Source: Cherax quadricarinatus (Eukaryota > Arthropoda > Malacostraca > Decapoda > Parastacidae). Taken from it: DNA of 64,000 nt. This document shows positions 1 to 12,276 of this stretch, piece after piece (positions within the stretch are counted from its first letter, which is position 1; each line of letters begins with the position of its first letter). The stretch spans positions 37,337,336-37,401,335 of the forward strand of contig NC_091298.1 in NCBI RefSeq assembly GCF_038502225.1, given 5' to 3'. The position numbers and the translations under genes were made by a program. The notes beneath the pieces were generated by a model, which saw only the letters and a program-made list of their open reading frames with translations, was not told where the DNA came from and ran no database searches.

Positions 1-430
1 TTACCTTTTTTTTTGTTCTGATTCTTTCTAGGACCTGTTGATCTGCTCAGACATCAGTACATTCTGGTAACTTGTCACTTTCTTCTTTATACAGAGCTCT
101 GAATCTTTTGCTGGGGTCTTCACATGCTTCTTTGTCCTTCTGTGTCTGCGTCTCATCCTTCTCCTCCTCCTTCAGTCTCATTACTTGTTCCTGCAGTTGT
201 CTTCTTCTTTCTTATGTGACTGTGCAGGAACTTTGCTTCAGTTTTGATCTTTAATTCTATGTCATTTTCAAATTGTCTTTCAGTTCTCCTTCTTATTCTT
301 TCACATTCGCTTCCAGCTCTCCTTGTTCTTTCATATTCTCTTCTAGCTTTCAGTTTTCCCCAGTTTTCAGTATTTTGATTCACTATATATTTCTTACTAT
401 TCCACTTGAACATTCCCTTGGTCTGCACAT
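1..430 (-). mobile_element. LINE-A-related ORF2 fragment
   Basis: Read on the minus strand from about 428 to 153, the translation has a basic stretch ending FENDIELKIKTEAKFLHSHI. This matches the linker between endonuclease and RT in the intact LINE-A ORF2 (YENDIASKVKTDPKLLYSHI, near 5740-5800). The copy is diverged and the part from 1 to 150 is only loosely alignable, so the left limit is uncertain. It is a dead fragment with no start or catalytic motif. Confidence 0.55.
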
Positions 431-481
431 TCGTGATTCAGTATTGATCTTTGCCTTTCTTGTTTCTTTTGTTCATGGTTA

Positions 482-973
482 GAGAGGCAGTGGCATGAAG
501 AGTGTCATCAGTGCCTTGGCATCTCTTGTTTTAAAGGTTCTAGTTATCTCTAGGCTGGAGTATTGCTGTATTCTAATAGTCACCTTGGGGGCAGGTGAAA
601 TTACTAGGTGGAAGGTGTACAGAGAACCCTCACATCTGTTATACTCAGTCCAGCACCTAAATTGCTGGGAGTGCTTGAAGTCCTTAGAACTGTACTCCTT
701 AGAACGTAGGCGAGAGGGATACATCTACATCTGAAAGATATTAGAGGGGTTGCTACCATAAGGGGAGTTACCAGTAGGCCCATAGTTGTCTTTAGGAGGG
801 AGCTGGACAGATGCCTAGAGTCGGTGCCGGATCAGCCGAGCTGTGGTTCGTACGTTGAACTGCGTGCGGCTAAGCAATAACAGCCTCGTTCATCAGGCTG
901 TGGTCCATCGGGAGGCCTGGTCGTGGATCGGGTGGCGGGGGCGTTGATCCCCGGAATGCCCTCAAGGTAGACC
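482..973 (+). mobile_element. LINE-C 3' fragment
   Basis: The segment encodes the C-terminal part of the LINE-C ORF2 (sense reading RLEYCCILIVTLGAGEITRW, as in the copy near 53750). It then jumps, by an internal deletion near 735, to the conserved tail with the Asp-Gln-Pro-x-Cys reading and the 3' UTR ending GATCCCCGGAATGCCCTC. Other copies of this tail are at 54180-54328 and 60830-60985. Confidence 0.75.
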
Positions 974-984
974 AAACCTACACG

Positions 985-1305
985 CCAGAATTACTACTTA
1001 TGAACACAAGAAACTTGACAGACGGTGATGAGTACACTGAGAGAGAACTCAGTAAGTGTTAAGGGACCACGACTCTTCAACACCTTTCATACATAAAGGG
1101 GATCATCAACACACCCCTGACTGTCTTCAAGAGGGAACTCGACAGCTTCCAGAAAACAGTTCCTGATCAGCCGGGTTGTGGTGCATATGTTAGATGACTG
1201 ACGGCGGGCACTGACAGCTTGATTGATCAAGGCAGCAACCACGAGGGCTGGTCTGTGACCGGGCCGCGGGGGCGCTGACCTCCGGAAGTGTCTCCAGGTA
1301 AACCT
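985..1305 (+). mobile_element. Diverged LINE-C 3' fragment
   Basis: This is a second, older LINE-C tail directly after the first one. It keeps the order of landmarks (a CTCTTCAACA motif, a GATCAGCCGGG motif, GCCGCGGGGGCG, then CCAGGTAAACCTGG) but with many substitutions and indels. No ORF survives. Confidence 0.55.
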
Positions 1306-1309
1306 GGAC

Positions 1310-1456
1310 AGTGAAGAGGTAGTGGCAGAATCCACATATAGCTTTAAGAATAGGTATGAAACCAGTAGCGACCAGCAGAGGCAGGATCAGGAGCTGAGAC
1401 TCGACCCCTGCAACCACAATTAGGTGAGTATACACACACACACACACACATACACA
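1310..1456 (+). mobile_element. LINE-A 3' terminus with CA tail
   Basis: The last codons and 3' UTR of LINE-A are recognisable: GACCCCTGCAACCACAA, then TTAGGTGAGTA and a (CA)n run at 1434-1456. The same order is seen at 1790-1830 and 7540-7600. Confidence 0.75.
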
Positions 1457-1462
1457 CGACAC

Positions 1463-1826
1463 TGGAGGACAGGAGAGATAGGGGGGACATGATAACGACA
1501 TACAAAATACTGAGAGGAATTGACAAGGTGGACAAAGACAGGATGTTCCAGAGATTGGACACAGTAACAAGGGGACACAGTTGGAAGCTGAAGACACAGA
1601 TGAATCACAGGGATGTTAGGAAGTATTTCTTCAGCCACAGAGTAGTCAGTAAGTGGAATAGTTTGGGAAGCGATGTAGTGGAGGCAGGATCCATACATAG
1701 CTTTTAGCAGAGGTATGATAAAGCTCACGGCTCAGGGAGAGTGACCTAGTAGCAATCAGTGAAGAGGCGGGGCCAGGAGCTCGGACTCGACCCCAGCAAC
1801 CTCAACTAGGTGAGTACAACTAGGTG

Positions 1827-1828
<2 letters not shown>
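1463..1828 (+). mobile_element. LINE-A 3' fragment
   Basis: The reading MITTYKILRGIDKVDKDRMF matches the C-terminal region of the intact LINE-A ORF2 (near 7240-7300). A stop lies near 1706. The 3' UTR follows, with two ACTAGGTGAGTAC units just before the long CA array. The fragment is 5'-truncated. Confidence 0.85.
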
Positions 1829-1908
<80 letters not shown>

Positions 1909-1950
1909 AACACACTCACACACGCACACAAACACACACACGCTCACGCA
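1829..1950. repeat. (CA)n microsatellite
   Basis: A nearly pure CA run to about 1904 degrades into interrupted CA/AAAC. It begins exactly at the end of the LINE-A 3' repeats, so it probably grew from the LINE tail. The long ORFs across it are artefacts. Confidence 0.95.
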
Positions 1951-1954
1951 CACA

Positions 1955-2576
1955 CAGTAGGGACAGCAAGCGCACTAGTCACGCCTTCCGTGCTCCGGGA
2001 ATATAAGTGTTTTTGAGGGCTGCCTAAGTGTTCTGCAAGGTTTGCTAAGTGTGTCTGGCTAGTGAACAATCCTAGAAGTGATTTTTAATCTGCCTGAGCC
2101 ACATAAGTGTGGGGAGAGCCACAATTTTGTAAGTGATCTAGAAAATAAAAACGTTGTGGCGCAGAGTGGGCAGGCTAGTGTGTAAGGCGACGTTGTCAAG
2201 TGTCACCCAAGAAAGATAATAAAGTGAAACAATCGTGTGACCAGTGAAAGAAATACAGTGAATAGGGTAATTATTAACGAGAAGAAATTGAGGTGGATCT
2301 ACGCCAGGACGTACATCGAGCTGGATCTACGCCAGGACGTCACATCGACCTGGACAATCTACAGTGCTACAGCTGCACTACAAGTACTGTATCACCTATG
2401 AGTGGTTGTTTGGGTGTGGGGTTCCAGGTTCCAATTAACCGCCAAGCTGAATGTGAATGGTCTAACTCTCATAGCACGATAAAGAATAGGCACTCAAGTA
2501 TTCAATAAGGTTTAGCAAATGGTAATCCATTGAACAAGGATTAACTCACTATAAGCAGGTCGAGCATAGGCAACAC
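1955..2576. other. Unassigned stretch with short tandem repeat
   Basis: No coding signal was recognised. A 28/29-bp tandem pair beginning TGGATCTACGCCAGGACGT lies at 2294-2350. Position just upstream of the duplicated LINE-A leader means it could be the outer 5' UTR of that element, but no second copy in this window confirms that. Confidence 0.4.
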
Positions 2577-3251
<675 letters not shown>

Positions 3252-3615
3252 TCAGACACACATACACTCCCCCCCTCACCACCGACATCTCACTACTTCC
3301 CCTGATCCCTACCCTCCCTCGATCACCCTCCCCTCCCCCGTTCACCCTAAACCCTCCCCACCCCTCCCCACTCCGCTCCCACATAGCCACAGTTCCTCCA
3401 CTACTTCCCCCCCACACTCTGACATACACACTACTAACCTAACATACAGAACTACATAGGTTTCCCACTCTGAGGCAATCAGGATAAAACAAAAATGGGT
3501 TGCCAGTGAGCAACAAGAAAAACCAAGGGACAGGAGAAGGAAACTGCAAAGGAAGATTGGGCAGCAGAGCTCATAAAAAGGGATCATGAATGGGAAAAGA
3601 AACTAGAAGAACAGC

Positions 3616-4506
3616 ATGAGAATGGAAGAGAGGATAGATATGGAAAGCAGGAAGTGGGAGGTGCATGTCAAAGCAGCAGAAGCTAGGATACAGAGTTTAG
3701 AAGAGGAATTGAAAAATCTGAAACAGCCTAAAGAACTAAAGAACATTTTGGGATTGACAACAGAGACTGCTACCTCAGCCACAAATAAGGGGACTGTAGG
3801 GAAAGAAGGGGCACAACTGCATGGAGAAGCTCTATCAGAGGAGACTAGCAAATGAAAGAGGTAAGCTTTATGTGGAGGCCCTAACAGACAACAACAGAGC
3901 CCAAGGAAAGCCGAGAAGGGAAAATGACAGGCCACTGAGCCCAAGTACATTAGCCAGTGAAACTGATGAAAGGAAAGCTGCAGTGGAGGAAACCAAATTA
4001 AATGAGGGGATACACAGGGATATGCAGTGGGAGAATGAAAGGGTGAGGTCAGTCTTTGTGTATGGGCTCCAGGAAGTCGAAGGGGAAACATATCAAGCAA
4101 GAAAACAAGGGGAAAAAAAGCAATTGAAAGCATCATGAAAGCAATAGGAGAAGACGATATGACCCAGCTGGAAAATTTTCGGAGAATAGGGGGGTTTGTA
4201 AAAAAAAGAACCCGGCCAGTGAGAGTGACCTTCAAGGCAGAAGCGACTCGGACCAGGATCCTGCAGGAGAAAGCACGATTAAGGGACATGACGGCATACA
4301 GGATGGTGTATCTCGACCGCGACAGAACACAAGAAGAAAGGCAGAAACTGAGAGAGATGATACAAAGGCGAAAGGATGAAAGAGAGGGGATGGAGAAGAC
4401 AGACAGGAGATCCCAGACCCAGGAAGAAGATCAAATACAGCCTCCCTCACAACTTCCTATAGAAGCCTCCCAACCAGGTCAACCCCAGTGCAATCAAACA
4501 CTCTAA
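3616..4506 (+). pseudogene. LINE-A ORF1 (coiled coil plus RNA-binding region), frameshifted
   Basis: The RNA-binding partner protein of LINE-A is split over three frames: 3616-3855, 3821-4138 and 4135-4506. The first piece is a charged coiled coil (ARIQSLEEELKNLKQ) that continues upstream of its first Met to about 3510. The second ends with RSVFVYGLQEVEGETYQARK and the third contains ENFRRIGGFVKKRTRPVRV. Together these resemble the RRM-like fold of LINE ORF1 proteins. The second frameshift is in the A-rich run near 4115. The 3' end overlaps the ORF2 start by 19 bases in another frame. A functional protein is not expected without correction of the frameshifts, which could also be assembly errors in homopolymers. 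Confidence 0.7.
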
Positions 4507-7502
4507 ATCAAAACACCCATGCCACATCCAATGCCCCCACCCACTACATTACAAACTCCACCCCCACAGCAACAACCCATAGTTCCTTACCAGGTCTCCC
4601 ACTTCCCCAACCCCAATATACCTCCCAGACCACAGTCTTAGAAAAGAAGTTGAAGGTGTGGTATACAAATGCAGATGGAATAACAAACAAGTATGAGGAG
4701 TGGCACGAAAGAATCAAAGAGACATCCCCAGACATAATAGCACTCACAGAAACAAAACTCACCAGAATAATAACAGATTCAATCTTTCCATCCGGATATC
4801 AAATCCTCAGGAAAGACAGAGGGAGGAGAGGGGGAGGAGGAGTTGCACTGCTCATTAAAAACCGGTGGGGTTTTGAGAAAATGGAAGGAATGGATGGCAT
4901 GGGCGAAAGGGACTACTTAGTAGGAACAATCCAGTCTGAGGGACATAAGGTGATAATTGCAGTAATGTACAACCCACCACAGAACTGCAGGAGGCCAAGA
5001 GAAGAATACAATGAGAGCAACAGAGCAATGATCGACATACTAGCCGAGGTGGCCAGGAGAGCACACATGGGGGGAGCAAAGTTACTAGTTATGGGTGATT
5101 TCAATCACAAGGAGATTGACTGGGAAAACCTGGAGCCCCATGGGGGTCCCGAAACATGGAGAGCCAAGATGATGGATGTGGTACTGGAAAACCTCATGCA
5201 TCAACATGTTAGAGACACTACCAGAGAGAGAGGAGAGGATGAACCAGCAAGGTTGGACCTTGTATTCACCATGAGTAGTTCGGACATCGAGGGTATCATG
5301 TATGAAAGGCCCCTGGGAGCTAGTGATCATGTGGTTCTGTGCTTCGACTACATAGTTGAGCTCCAAGTGGAGAGAGTAGCAGGAATAGGCTGGGAAAAAC
5401 CAAACTACAAAAGGGGGAACTACTCAGGCATGAGGAACTTCCTTCAAGACATTCAGTGGGAGAGGGAACTGACAGGAAAACCAGTACAAGAAATGATGGA
5501 CAATGTAGCAACAAAATGCAAGGAGGCAGAGGAGAGGTTTGTTCCCAAGGGAAACAGAAATAATGGGAAGAACAGAACGAGTTCTTGGTTCACCCAAAGG
5601 TGTAGGGAGGCAAAAACTAGGTGTACTAGAGAATGGAAAAGGTACAGAAGACAGAGAACTCAGGAAAATAAAGAAATCAGCCGAAGAGCCAGAAACGAAT
5701 ATGCACAGATAAGAAGGGAGGCTCAGAGACAATATGAAAATGACATAGCATCAAAAGTAAAGACTGACCCGAAGCTGTTGTACAGCCACATCAGGAGGAA
5801 AACAACAGTCAAGGACCAGGTAATCAGACTGAGGAAGGGTGATGGGGAATTCACAAGAAACGACCGAGAGGTTTGTCAGGAGCTCAACACAAGATTTAAA
5901 GAGGTATTTACAGTGGAAACCAGTAGGACTCCAAGAAATCAGAACAGGGGGGCACACCACCAAGTGCTGGATGAGGTACATATAACCAAGGAGGAGGTGA
6001 AGAAGCTGCTATGCGAACTTGACACCTCAAAGGCGGTGGGACCAGACAACATCTCTCCATGGGTCCTTAAAGAGGGAGCAGAAATATTGTGTGAGCCATT
6101 AACAAAGATCTTCAACACATCATTTGAAACTGGGCAACTCCCTGAGGTATGGAAAATGGCAAATGTAGTCCCAATTTTTAAAAAGGGAGACAGACATGAG
6201 GCACTAAACTACAGACCTGTATCACTAACGTGTATAGTATGCAAGGTCATGGAGAAGATCATCAGGAGGAGAGTGGTGGGGCACCTGGAAAGAAACAAGT
6301 GTGTAATTGACAATCAGCACGGTTTCAGGGAAGGAAAATCCTGTGTCACAAACCTACTAGAGTTTTATGACAAGGTGACAGAAGTAAGACAAGAGAGAGA
6401 GGGGTGGATCGATTGCATATTTTTGGACTGCAAGAAGGCCTTCGACACAGTTCCTCACAAGAGGTTACTGCAAAAGCTAGAGGACCAGGCACACATAACA
6501 GGAAAGGCACTGCAATGGATCAGAGAATATCTGACAGGGAGGCAACAACGAGTCATGGTACGCGACGAGGTGTCAGAGTGGGCGCCTGTGACAAGCGGGG
6601 TTCCACAGGGGTCAGTCCTTGGACCTGTGCTGTTCTTGGTGTATGTGAATGACATAACGGAAGGGATAGACTCAGAAGTGTCCTTGTTTGCGGACGATGT
6701 GAAGTTAATGAGAAGAATCAAATCGGATGAGGGTCAGGCAGGACTACAAAGAGACCCGGACAGGCTACAAGCCTGGTCCAGCAACTGGCTCCTTGAGTTT
6801 AACCCCGCCAAATGCAAAGTCATGAAGATTGGGGAAGGGCAAAGAAGACCGCAGACACAATATAGTTTAGATGGCCAAAGTCTGCAAACCTCACTCAAGG
6901 AAAAAGATCTGGGGGTGAGTATAACACCGAGCATATCTCCTGAGGCGCACATCAATCAGATAACTGCTGCAGCATACGGGCGCCTGGCAAACCTACGGAT
7001 AGCGTTCCGATACCTCAGTAAGGAGTCGTTCAAGACTCTGTATACCATTTACGTCAGGCCCATACTTGAGTATGCAGCACCAGTTTGGAATCCACACCTA
7101 GTCAAGCACGTCAAGAAATTAGAGAAAGTGCAAAGGTTTGCAACAAGACTAGTCCCAGAGCTACGGGGATTGTCCTACGAAGAAAGGTTGAGGGAAATTG
7201 GCCTGACGACATTGGAGGCCAGGAGGGTCAGGGGAGACATGATAACGACATACAAAATACTGCGCGGAGTAGACAAGGTGGACAAAGACAGGATGTTCCA
7301 GAGATGGGACACAGACACAAGAGGTCACAATTGGAAGTTGAAGTCTCAGATGAATCAAAGGGATGTTAGGAAGTATTTCTTCAGTCATAGAGTAGTCAAG
7401 CCGTGGAATAGCCTAGAAAGTGAAGTAGTGGAGGCGGGAACCATACATAGTTTTAAGGCGAGGTATGATAAAGCTCATGGAGCAGGGAGAGAGAGGACCT
7501 AG
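4488..7502 (+). CDS. LINE-A ORF2: endonuclease-reverse transcriptase, intact (1004 aa)
   Basis: The replicase of a non-LTR retrotransposon nicks target DNA and copies its RNA at the nick. An AP-type endonuclease occupies about residues 60-290: WYTNADGI, LTETKL (near 85), GDFNHKEIDW (near 201), RLDLVFT and GASDHVV (near 279). The reverse transcriptase follows: DTSKAVGPD (near 515), NYRPVSLT, KKAFDTVPHK (catalytic Asp near 652), SGVPQGSVLGP and FADDVKL (Asp-Asp near 736). A C-terminal region includes RPILEYAAPVWNPH and ends just before a 3' UTR of about 80 bp. No stop interrupts the 1004 codons, unusual among the elements here. The first Met (4488) overlaps the ORF1 end, so the true start could be slightly downstream. 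No RNase H is seen. Confidence 0.9.
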   Translation: MQSNTLNQNTHATSNAPTHYITNSTPTATTHSSLPGLPLPQPQYTSQTTVLEKKLKVWYTNADGITNKYEEWHERIKETSPDIIALTETKLTRIITDSIFPSGYQILRKDRGRRGGGGVALLIKNRWGFEKMEGMDGMGERDYLVGTIQSEGHKVIIAVMYNPPQNCRRPREEYNESNRAMIDILAEVARRAHMGGAKLLVMGDFNHKEIDWENLEPHGGPETWRAKMMDVVLENLMHQHVRDTTRERGEDEPARLDLVFTMSSSDIEGIMYERPLGASDHVVLCFDYIVELQVERVAGIGWEKPNYKRGNYSGMRNFLQDIQWERELTGKPVQEMMDNVATKCKEAEERFVPKGNRNNGKNRTSSWFTQRCREAKTRCTREWKRYRRQRTQENKEISRRARNEYAQIRREAQRQYENDIASKVKTDPKLLYSHIRRKTTVKDQVIRLRKGDGEFTRNDREVCQELNTRFKEVFTVETSRTPRNQNRGAHHQVLDEVHITKEEVKKLLCELDTSKAVGPDNISPWVLKEGAEILCEPLTKIFNTSFETGQLPEVWKMANVVPIFKKGDRHEALNYRPVSLTCIVCKVMEKIIRRRVVGHLERNKCVIDNQHGFREGKSCVTNLLEFYDKVTEVRQEREGWIDCIFLDCKKAFDTVPHKRLLQKLEDQAHITGKALQWIREYLTGRQQRVMVRDEVSEWAPVTSGVPQGSVLGPVLFLVYVNDITEGIDSEVSLFADDVKLMRRIKSDEGQAGLQRDPDRLQAWSSNWLLEFNPAKCKVMKIGEGQRRPQTQYSLDGQSLQTSLKEKDLGVSITPSISPEAHINQITAAAYGRLANLRIAFRYLSKESFKTLYTIYVRPILEYAAPVWNPHLVKHVKKLEKVQRFATRLVPELRGLSYEERLREIGLTTLEARRVRGDMITTYKILRGVDKVDKDRMFQRWDTDTRGHNWKLKSQMNQRDVRKYFFSHRVVKPWNSLESEVVEAGTIHSFKARYDKAHGAGRERT

Positions 7503-7615
7503 TAGCAATCAGTGAAGAGGCGGGGCCAGGAGCTATGAATCGACCCCTGCAACCACAAATAGGTGAGTACAAATAGGTGAGTACACACACATACACTCAC
7601 ATACACACACACACA
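7503..7615 (+). repeat. LINE-A 3' UTR, terminal repeats and CA tail
   Basis: After the ORF2 stop the conserved GAAGAGGCGGGGCCAGGAG block leads to two AAATAGGTGAGTAC units and then (AC)n with interruptions. Short 3' tandem repeats are known for CR1/L2-type LINEs and act in template recognition. There is no poly(A). Confidence 0.75.
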
Positions 7616-7949
7616 TGTACATATATACAACAGGCCTAGTGTTTAATCGACATGTGCCTAGGACAAAATGGTAACTAACATAGCTCGACTCGACTCACGA
7701 ATTCGTAATGACACGATTGCAAACAAACCATACCACGGGGAGGCTTAGGGACAGTCGTGCGCGGTTGTGCTCCGTCAAAAACTGCGTTTCTTGATAGTAG
7801 CAGAGGGAACAGAATGCGGGAAACAAGCGTGTGCAACCATAAAGTGCATTTACTCCTATGAACAAACAAAAAAGGAATATCAGTGAACACTAAACAGGAA
7901 AATATGGATTATAGTGTCACATGGAGAGTGCCGGTGGAGGAATGGTTAC
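7616..7949. other. Unassigned spacer
   Basis: No recognisable gene or repeat. It is bounded by the LINE-A tail and the poly(T) that marks the 3' end of LINE-B copy 1. Confidence 0.5.
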
Positions 7950-10450
7950 TTTTTTTTTTATATTTTATTTAAAAACTTTACGGCTTAATATTAAATAAAA
8001 AGATATAAAATGGGTACAGTAGGATCCTCAATCCTACAGAACATACACTAACAAGTTATAACAACACATTGTAATTGGCATAAAAGAGGTTACCCATATA
8101 CACTCAAAAATTTTTCCATATAACATACTACTACAATATAAACAATATAAACTATATAAACCTTTCAGATTTATATAGTTAACATAATATGACTGTGACA
8201 TATGACAAAGGTTCACAGCCTTTACAGTAGATAATCAGAGGAATGACCTACATCATAATCTCATTAAAAAAAAAGTACATGCTCTTCCCAAAATTAACCC
8301 CTATACAATAAGAATTACATAAAAACATACATACGTGCCTCACTACAATCCCTCTTTAAGCATTGAAAAAATGAAAATCCTAAGCCTCACACTTAAACTA
8401 AATAAATATTAATACACCCTCTTCCACCGGCTGAGCACATTATATAAAGTAAAGAGACTAAACAATACTCTCCCCATTACAAAACTTTAACGAGGCATTA
8501 CAAATTTATGGAAGTCATTAGCCTCCCATCTCTCATCAACTGGATGAGCACATTATATAATGCTAAAATAAAGTCAGTACACTCGCTAAAACCCCAACAC
8601 TAAACACAAACAAAATAACAATTTAAAAAACCTCTCATTGCGATACGATTATCGCATATGAAATATGCCTAATAAAGGTTATAAACGTACACTCTACATA
8701 AACCCAAAAGCTCTTGACACAATTCACACTTAATACATGAAGAAGGTCATGACGACCCTGCCACATCAAACACAGAATTCTCCATTCGTTACTACGTAAT
8801 TAATTGATATCACCTTTGCTTTCTGTGCCCACTTGCATGCTACATACACTTATGCCACACATCTACACCTATACCCACATACACCTCACTCTCACCCCTC
8901 CCCATGAGGCGACCCCCTTTGTCCCCCTGTATTCCCACTTCTCATATGTAATCCCCAAACCCCCACCCATTACTCACTCAGCCCAAGTCATAGATTCATG
9001 AGAAACCCTAACGTTAACATTCTATAACCTTCCGAAAAATCCTTTTCCCTCCTCCTCCCATACAGTTCTCTATTACGACACATCGTACGATAAACCGTTA
9101 CCGCTAGTACCCGCCTCCGCACCTCACAATCCCCCCCTCCCCTTCATCACCCACGATATATATATATATATATATAATCCACTATTATATAATCCAAAGC
9201 TCTTGTGACACTCTCATCGAACCCTCCCACGTCTAGGCTTAGTGCACGCAGAACCGATACCCCTCGGCCCCCCACCCCCTGTACAACCCTACTTAACCAA
9301 TACCTAACACCCTCCAGTCCCTCACAAAAGTATACTGCATGGAACGCCGTCTCATCCTCCCCACAGATTCCACACCTTCCGCCCACAATTACCCCTCTGG
9401 TTCTTAGTACCTCCCCCGACGGTAGTATGCCATGCAGAAAACGATACGTTACCTCCCTTACCCTAGGCTTTAACTTCAACTTGCTAAACCTATACCAAAT
9501 ACTCTTCCATGCGTACATGGGGAACAATCCCTCAACTGGTACAACAATCCTTTCTGCAAGCAGCCTACACAAAACCCCTATTCGAATTTTCCTGGGTTCT
9601 CTAACCAACATCAAAGCCCTCAAAACAGTTTCACATTCCCTCAACTCCACACCACCATACAACTTACCCAACCTATCATGTGCTTTTCCCAGCTGCCCTC
9701 CACTCACACCTTCGGGCAAAACCTCCCGTTTAAGAAACACACATTTAATCCTCCTTCTCAGATCCATCAACCCCAACTCACCCTAGCGCACAGGTAACAT
9801 TACAACCTCTCTCTGCAGCCAATCGTACCTTGAACCCCAGAAAAAGTTAAACACCCGTCTCAGAATTCCCACAATCGCCATCCCTGTTAATGGGAACACG
9901 GCTGCTACGTGCCAGACCTTACTATACAATAATACATTTATAACAATCACTCGTTGCACGAGAATCAGATGATGAGGTCGCAATGCACCCAGACGCCCCT
10001 GAATCCTTTCCATTAATCTATTCGAGTTTTCCTCTCGAGCAGCGTCCAAGTCATCCTTATAGGTGATACCACACATTTTTAAAGACACCGTTTGTTGCCT
10101 CGCAACGTTACATCTCCCCTTCCCCCTCCACCCAATCACCCAACCCCATGATCATTGACTTCTCGCTATTTACCTGCATCCCTGTTGCATTTCCAAACAG
10201 TTGCACAACATCATCCAAAACCCCCAACGCCATCCCCTCTCGAACCAGGACTGTTGTATCGTCTACATATCCTATTATTCCAGGCCAAACTTTCCCGACC
10301 TCTCCGACACCTACACTCGTGTCACATACACAACGTTCAACCATTCTATAGAAGGGGTCCTGAATGCATGCAAACAACATTTGTGACATGGGACACCCCT
10401 GCCTAAGTCCCCTACCCATTACAATCTCCTCCCCCAAGCATCCATTAATC

Positions 10451-11146
10451 CAGTGGTTCCCAAACTTTTTCAGCTTGTTACCCAATTTAACATGCCACAT
10501 AAAGCATGTTACCCCTTTCACAAAATGTTGTTATTATTGATATATATGGCTAAACGTGAACGTATACAGCCTCGCATACTCTGCTAATCCTAGCAAAACC
10601 ATTGAAAACGTAAGAACCACACATACATTATATATAAAATTAATAATAGCTACAAATTCACAGTAACAGTGGGTAAATACTAACTATATACTGCACAGGG
10701 CAGTACACATACATACCAGCTTATGTCTACCTCGGCTGATGCTCACAGATAAACTGACAGTGTGAAATAGAGGCAGCCTCAGGAAGTGAGTGACGCGTAC
10801 TGGACAGGTCGATCTGGGCTACTGAGTGACTTTTGTCCTGAAGCATATTTGTCAAAATACTTTTGGGTTTCCACACACTTAGCTATATATTTCTTCTTTT
10901 CTAATACTGTATATTAGTTTTTGATGTTTATTGTTATTTGGTTTAACTTTATTACTTACTTATAATAGGTTTACTTTACAACTTTATATACTAAGACAAA
11001 GTTAACAATAATCCTCATACCGGGTACCGCATTGTTTTCTTGATTTTCGGAATTCATAACTTTTTTTCTTTCACCCCTCCATTACCCCCCCAAAAATGGT
11101 TAAATTACCCCCAGGGGGTAATTTACCCCCAGTTTGGGAACCACTG
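10451..11146. mobile_element. hAT-like MITE (696 bp) with exact 8-bp TSD
   Basis: Terminal inverted repeats CAGTGGTTCCCAAACT and AGTTTGGGAACCACTG bound a non-coding element. It is flanked by CATTAATC on both sides (10443-10450 and 11147-11154). Eight-base duplications and CAG...CTG ends are typical of hAT transposons. The orthologous position in LINE-B copy 3 (near 40658) has a single CATTAATC, so it is an empty site. A nearly identical copy lies at 48446-49136. No transposase is present, so it depends on a partner elsewhere. Confidence 0.92.
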
Positions 11147-11233
11147 CATTAATCTGTACCTTCATCTTAGCTCCATTGCACAACGTGGTTACCCAATTTC
11201 TTCCCCATAACCCTGCCTCCTAAGTATAGCTAC

Positions 11234-12276
11234 TGTGGAGAAATTTTCTCCAGGAGGGGGTATCAGCCCCCTTCAGCCCCTTTCAGCCCTTTCAGCCCTG
11301 AGGGGCCCAGCCCTCTCAGAAGGGGCAAGCGTCTTGTTTACTGCTACAGTGAGTAATTGATCGCAGATGCAGTACGAGTATGTGACGTGGTCAAGCGACC
11401 GCTGCTCCTTGCAGTCCAGTGTTGCAGAGTGTATTTTAATAAGAGACAGTACATCTCTTACCTTAGCAGGACAATTAAGGAAAATCCTGCTCCCACTTTA
11501 TTACCATGGTAAAGATAGTGGACATTGTTGTCTATGCTGAAGACAGCAAGATTTAAACATTCTGCTTTGCTTCATCGAGGAAGTGGCAAGGAAGCAAAAG
11601 TACTAGGTCAGCTTTTCCTTTGTGCTGGGGGCAGTGACTGTGTGGGGGGCTGTGGCGTCTTCAGATTACTTTTGACTCTACTGAGAGTGACACTGACACC
11701 AGGATAACCAACAAAGAATGATCTGTGTGTTAGTGTGAACAAAGTGTCTCACAAAACACAATAAACACTTACAGAGAAGTGTGATCAGCTTCTTCAGTGA
11801 TATTGTGTGAACAATTATTGATGAACAGTGTAACGAGTGTTGCGATCCAACAGAGTGTAGTGCGACATTCTTCAAGGAACACTATTCTTCAATCAACTCA
11901 ATGGATATCCGGGCATAATTATGGGTCAGATACATATACCCAGGTAAGTGTTCTAACTCGTGATGTGCTGCTATTGACTGCGCAGTTGAGTATAAAATCG
12001 TGAGTTAGTCACTTATCATAAACCGCGGTGATATGCGGACTTTTGAGTCCACACACATAAGTTTGTCAGCCATCAGTGAATGAAATATGCTGACATAACA
12101 CCCCCTAGGGGTAATTTATAATCTTACAAATTATAACTCATTTACAGCCCGTTGAAAGATGACTTCGACAGCTTCTCAAGACCTTGTCTGCAGGGGCGGC
12201 TTTGCAGGCGATGAGCTGTCTCTCTAAGTTAAGTTTATCTATATTTAAAGTTAGCTGGTAATCCCATTTCTCAACA
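11234..12276 (+). mobile_element. Candidate solo LTR (1043 bp)
   Basis: This block interrupts LINE-B ORF2 and is absent from copy 3. It starts TGTGGAGAA and ends CTCAACA, giving TG...CA limits. The flanks are GCTAC (11229-11233) and GCTCC (12277-12281), a 5-bp duplication with one mismatch; copy 3 reads AGCTCCCAAAGCTCC here. It holds an AATAAA at about 11757 and no recognisable ORF. A solo LTR fits best. A short non-autonomous element is the alternative. Orientation is inferred from the AATAAA. Confidence 0.5.

Noticed and set aside
11525..12003. Two short plus-strand ORFs in the 1.04-kb insertion
   Set aside because: No domain, no conserved context, and lengths expected by chance in non-coding DNA.
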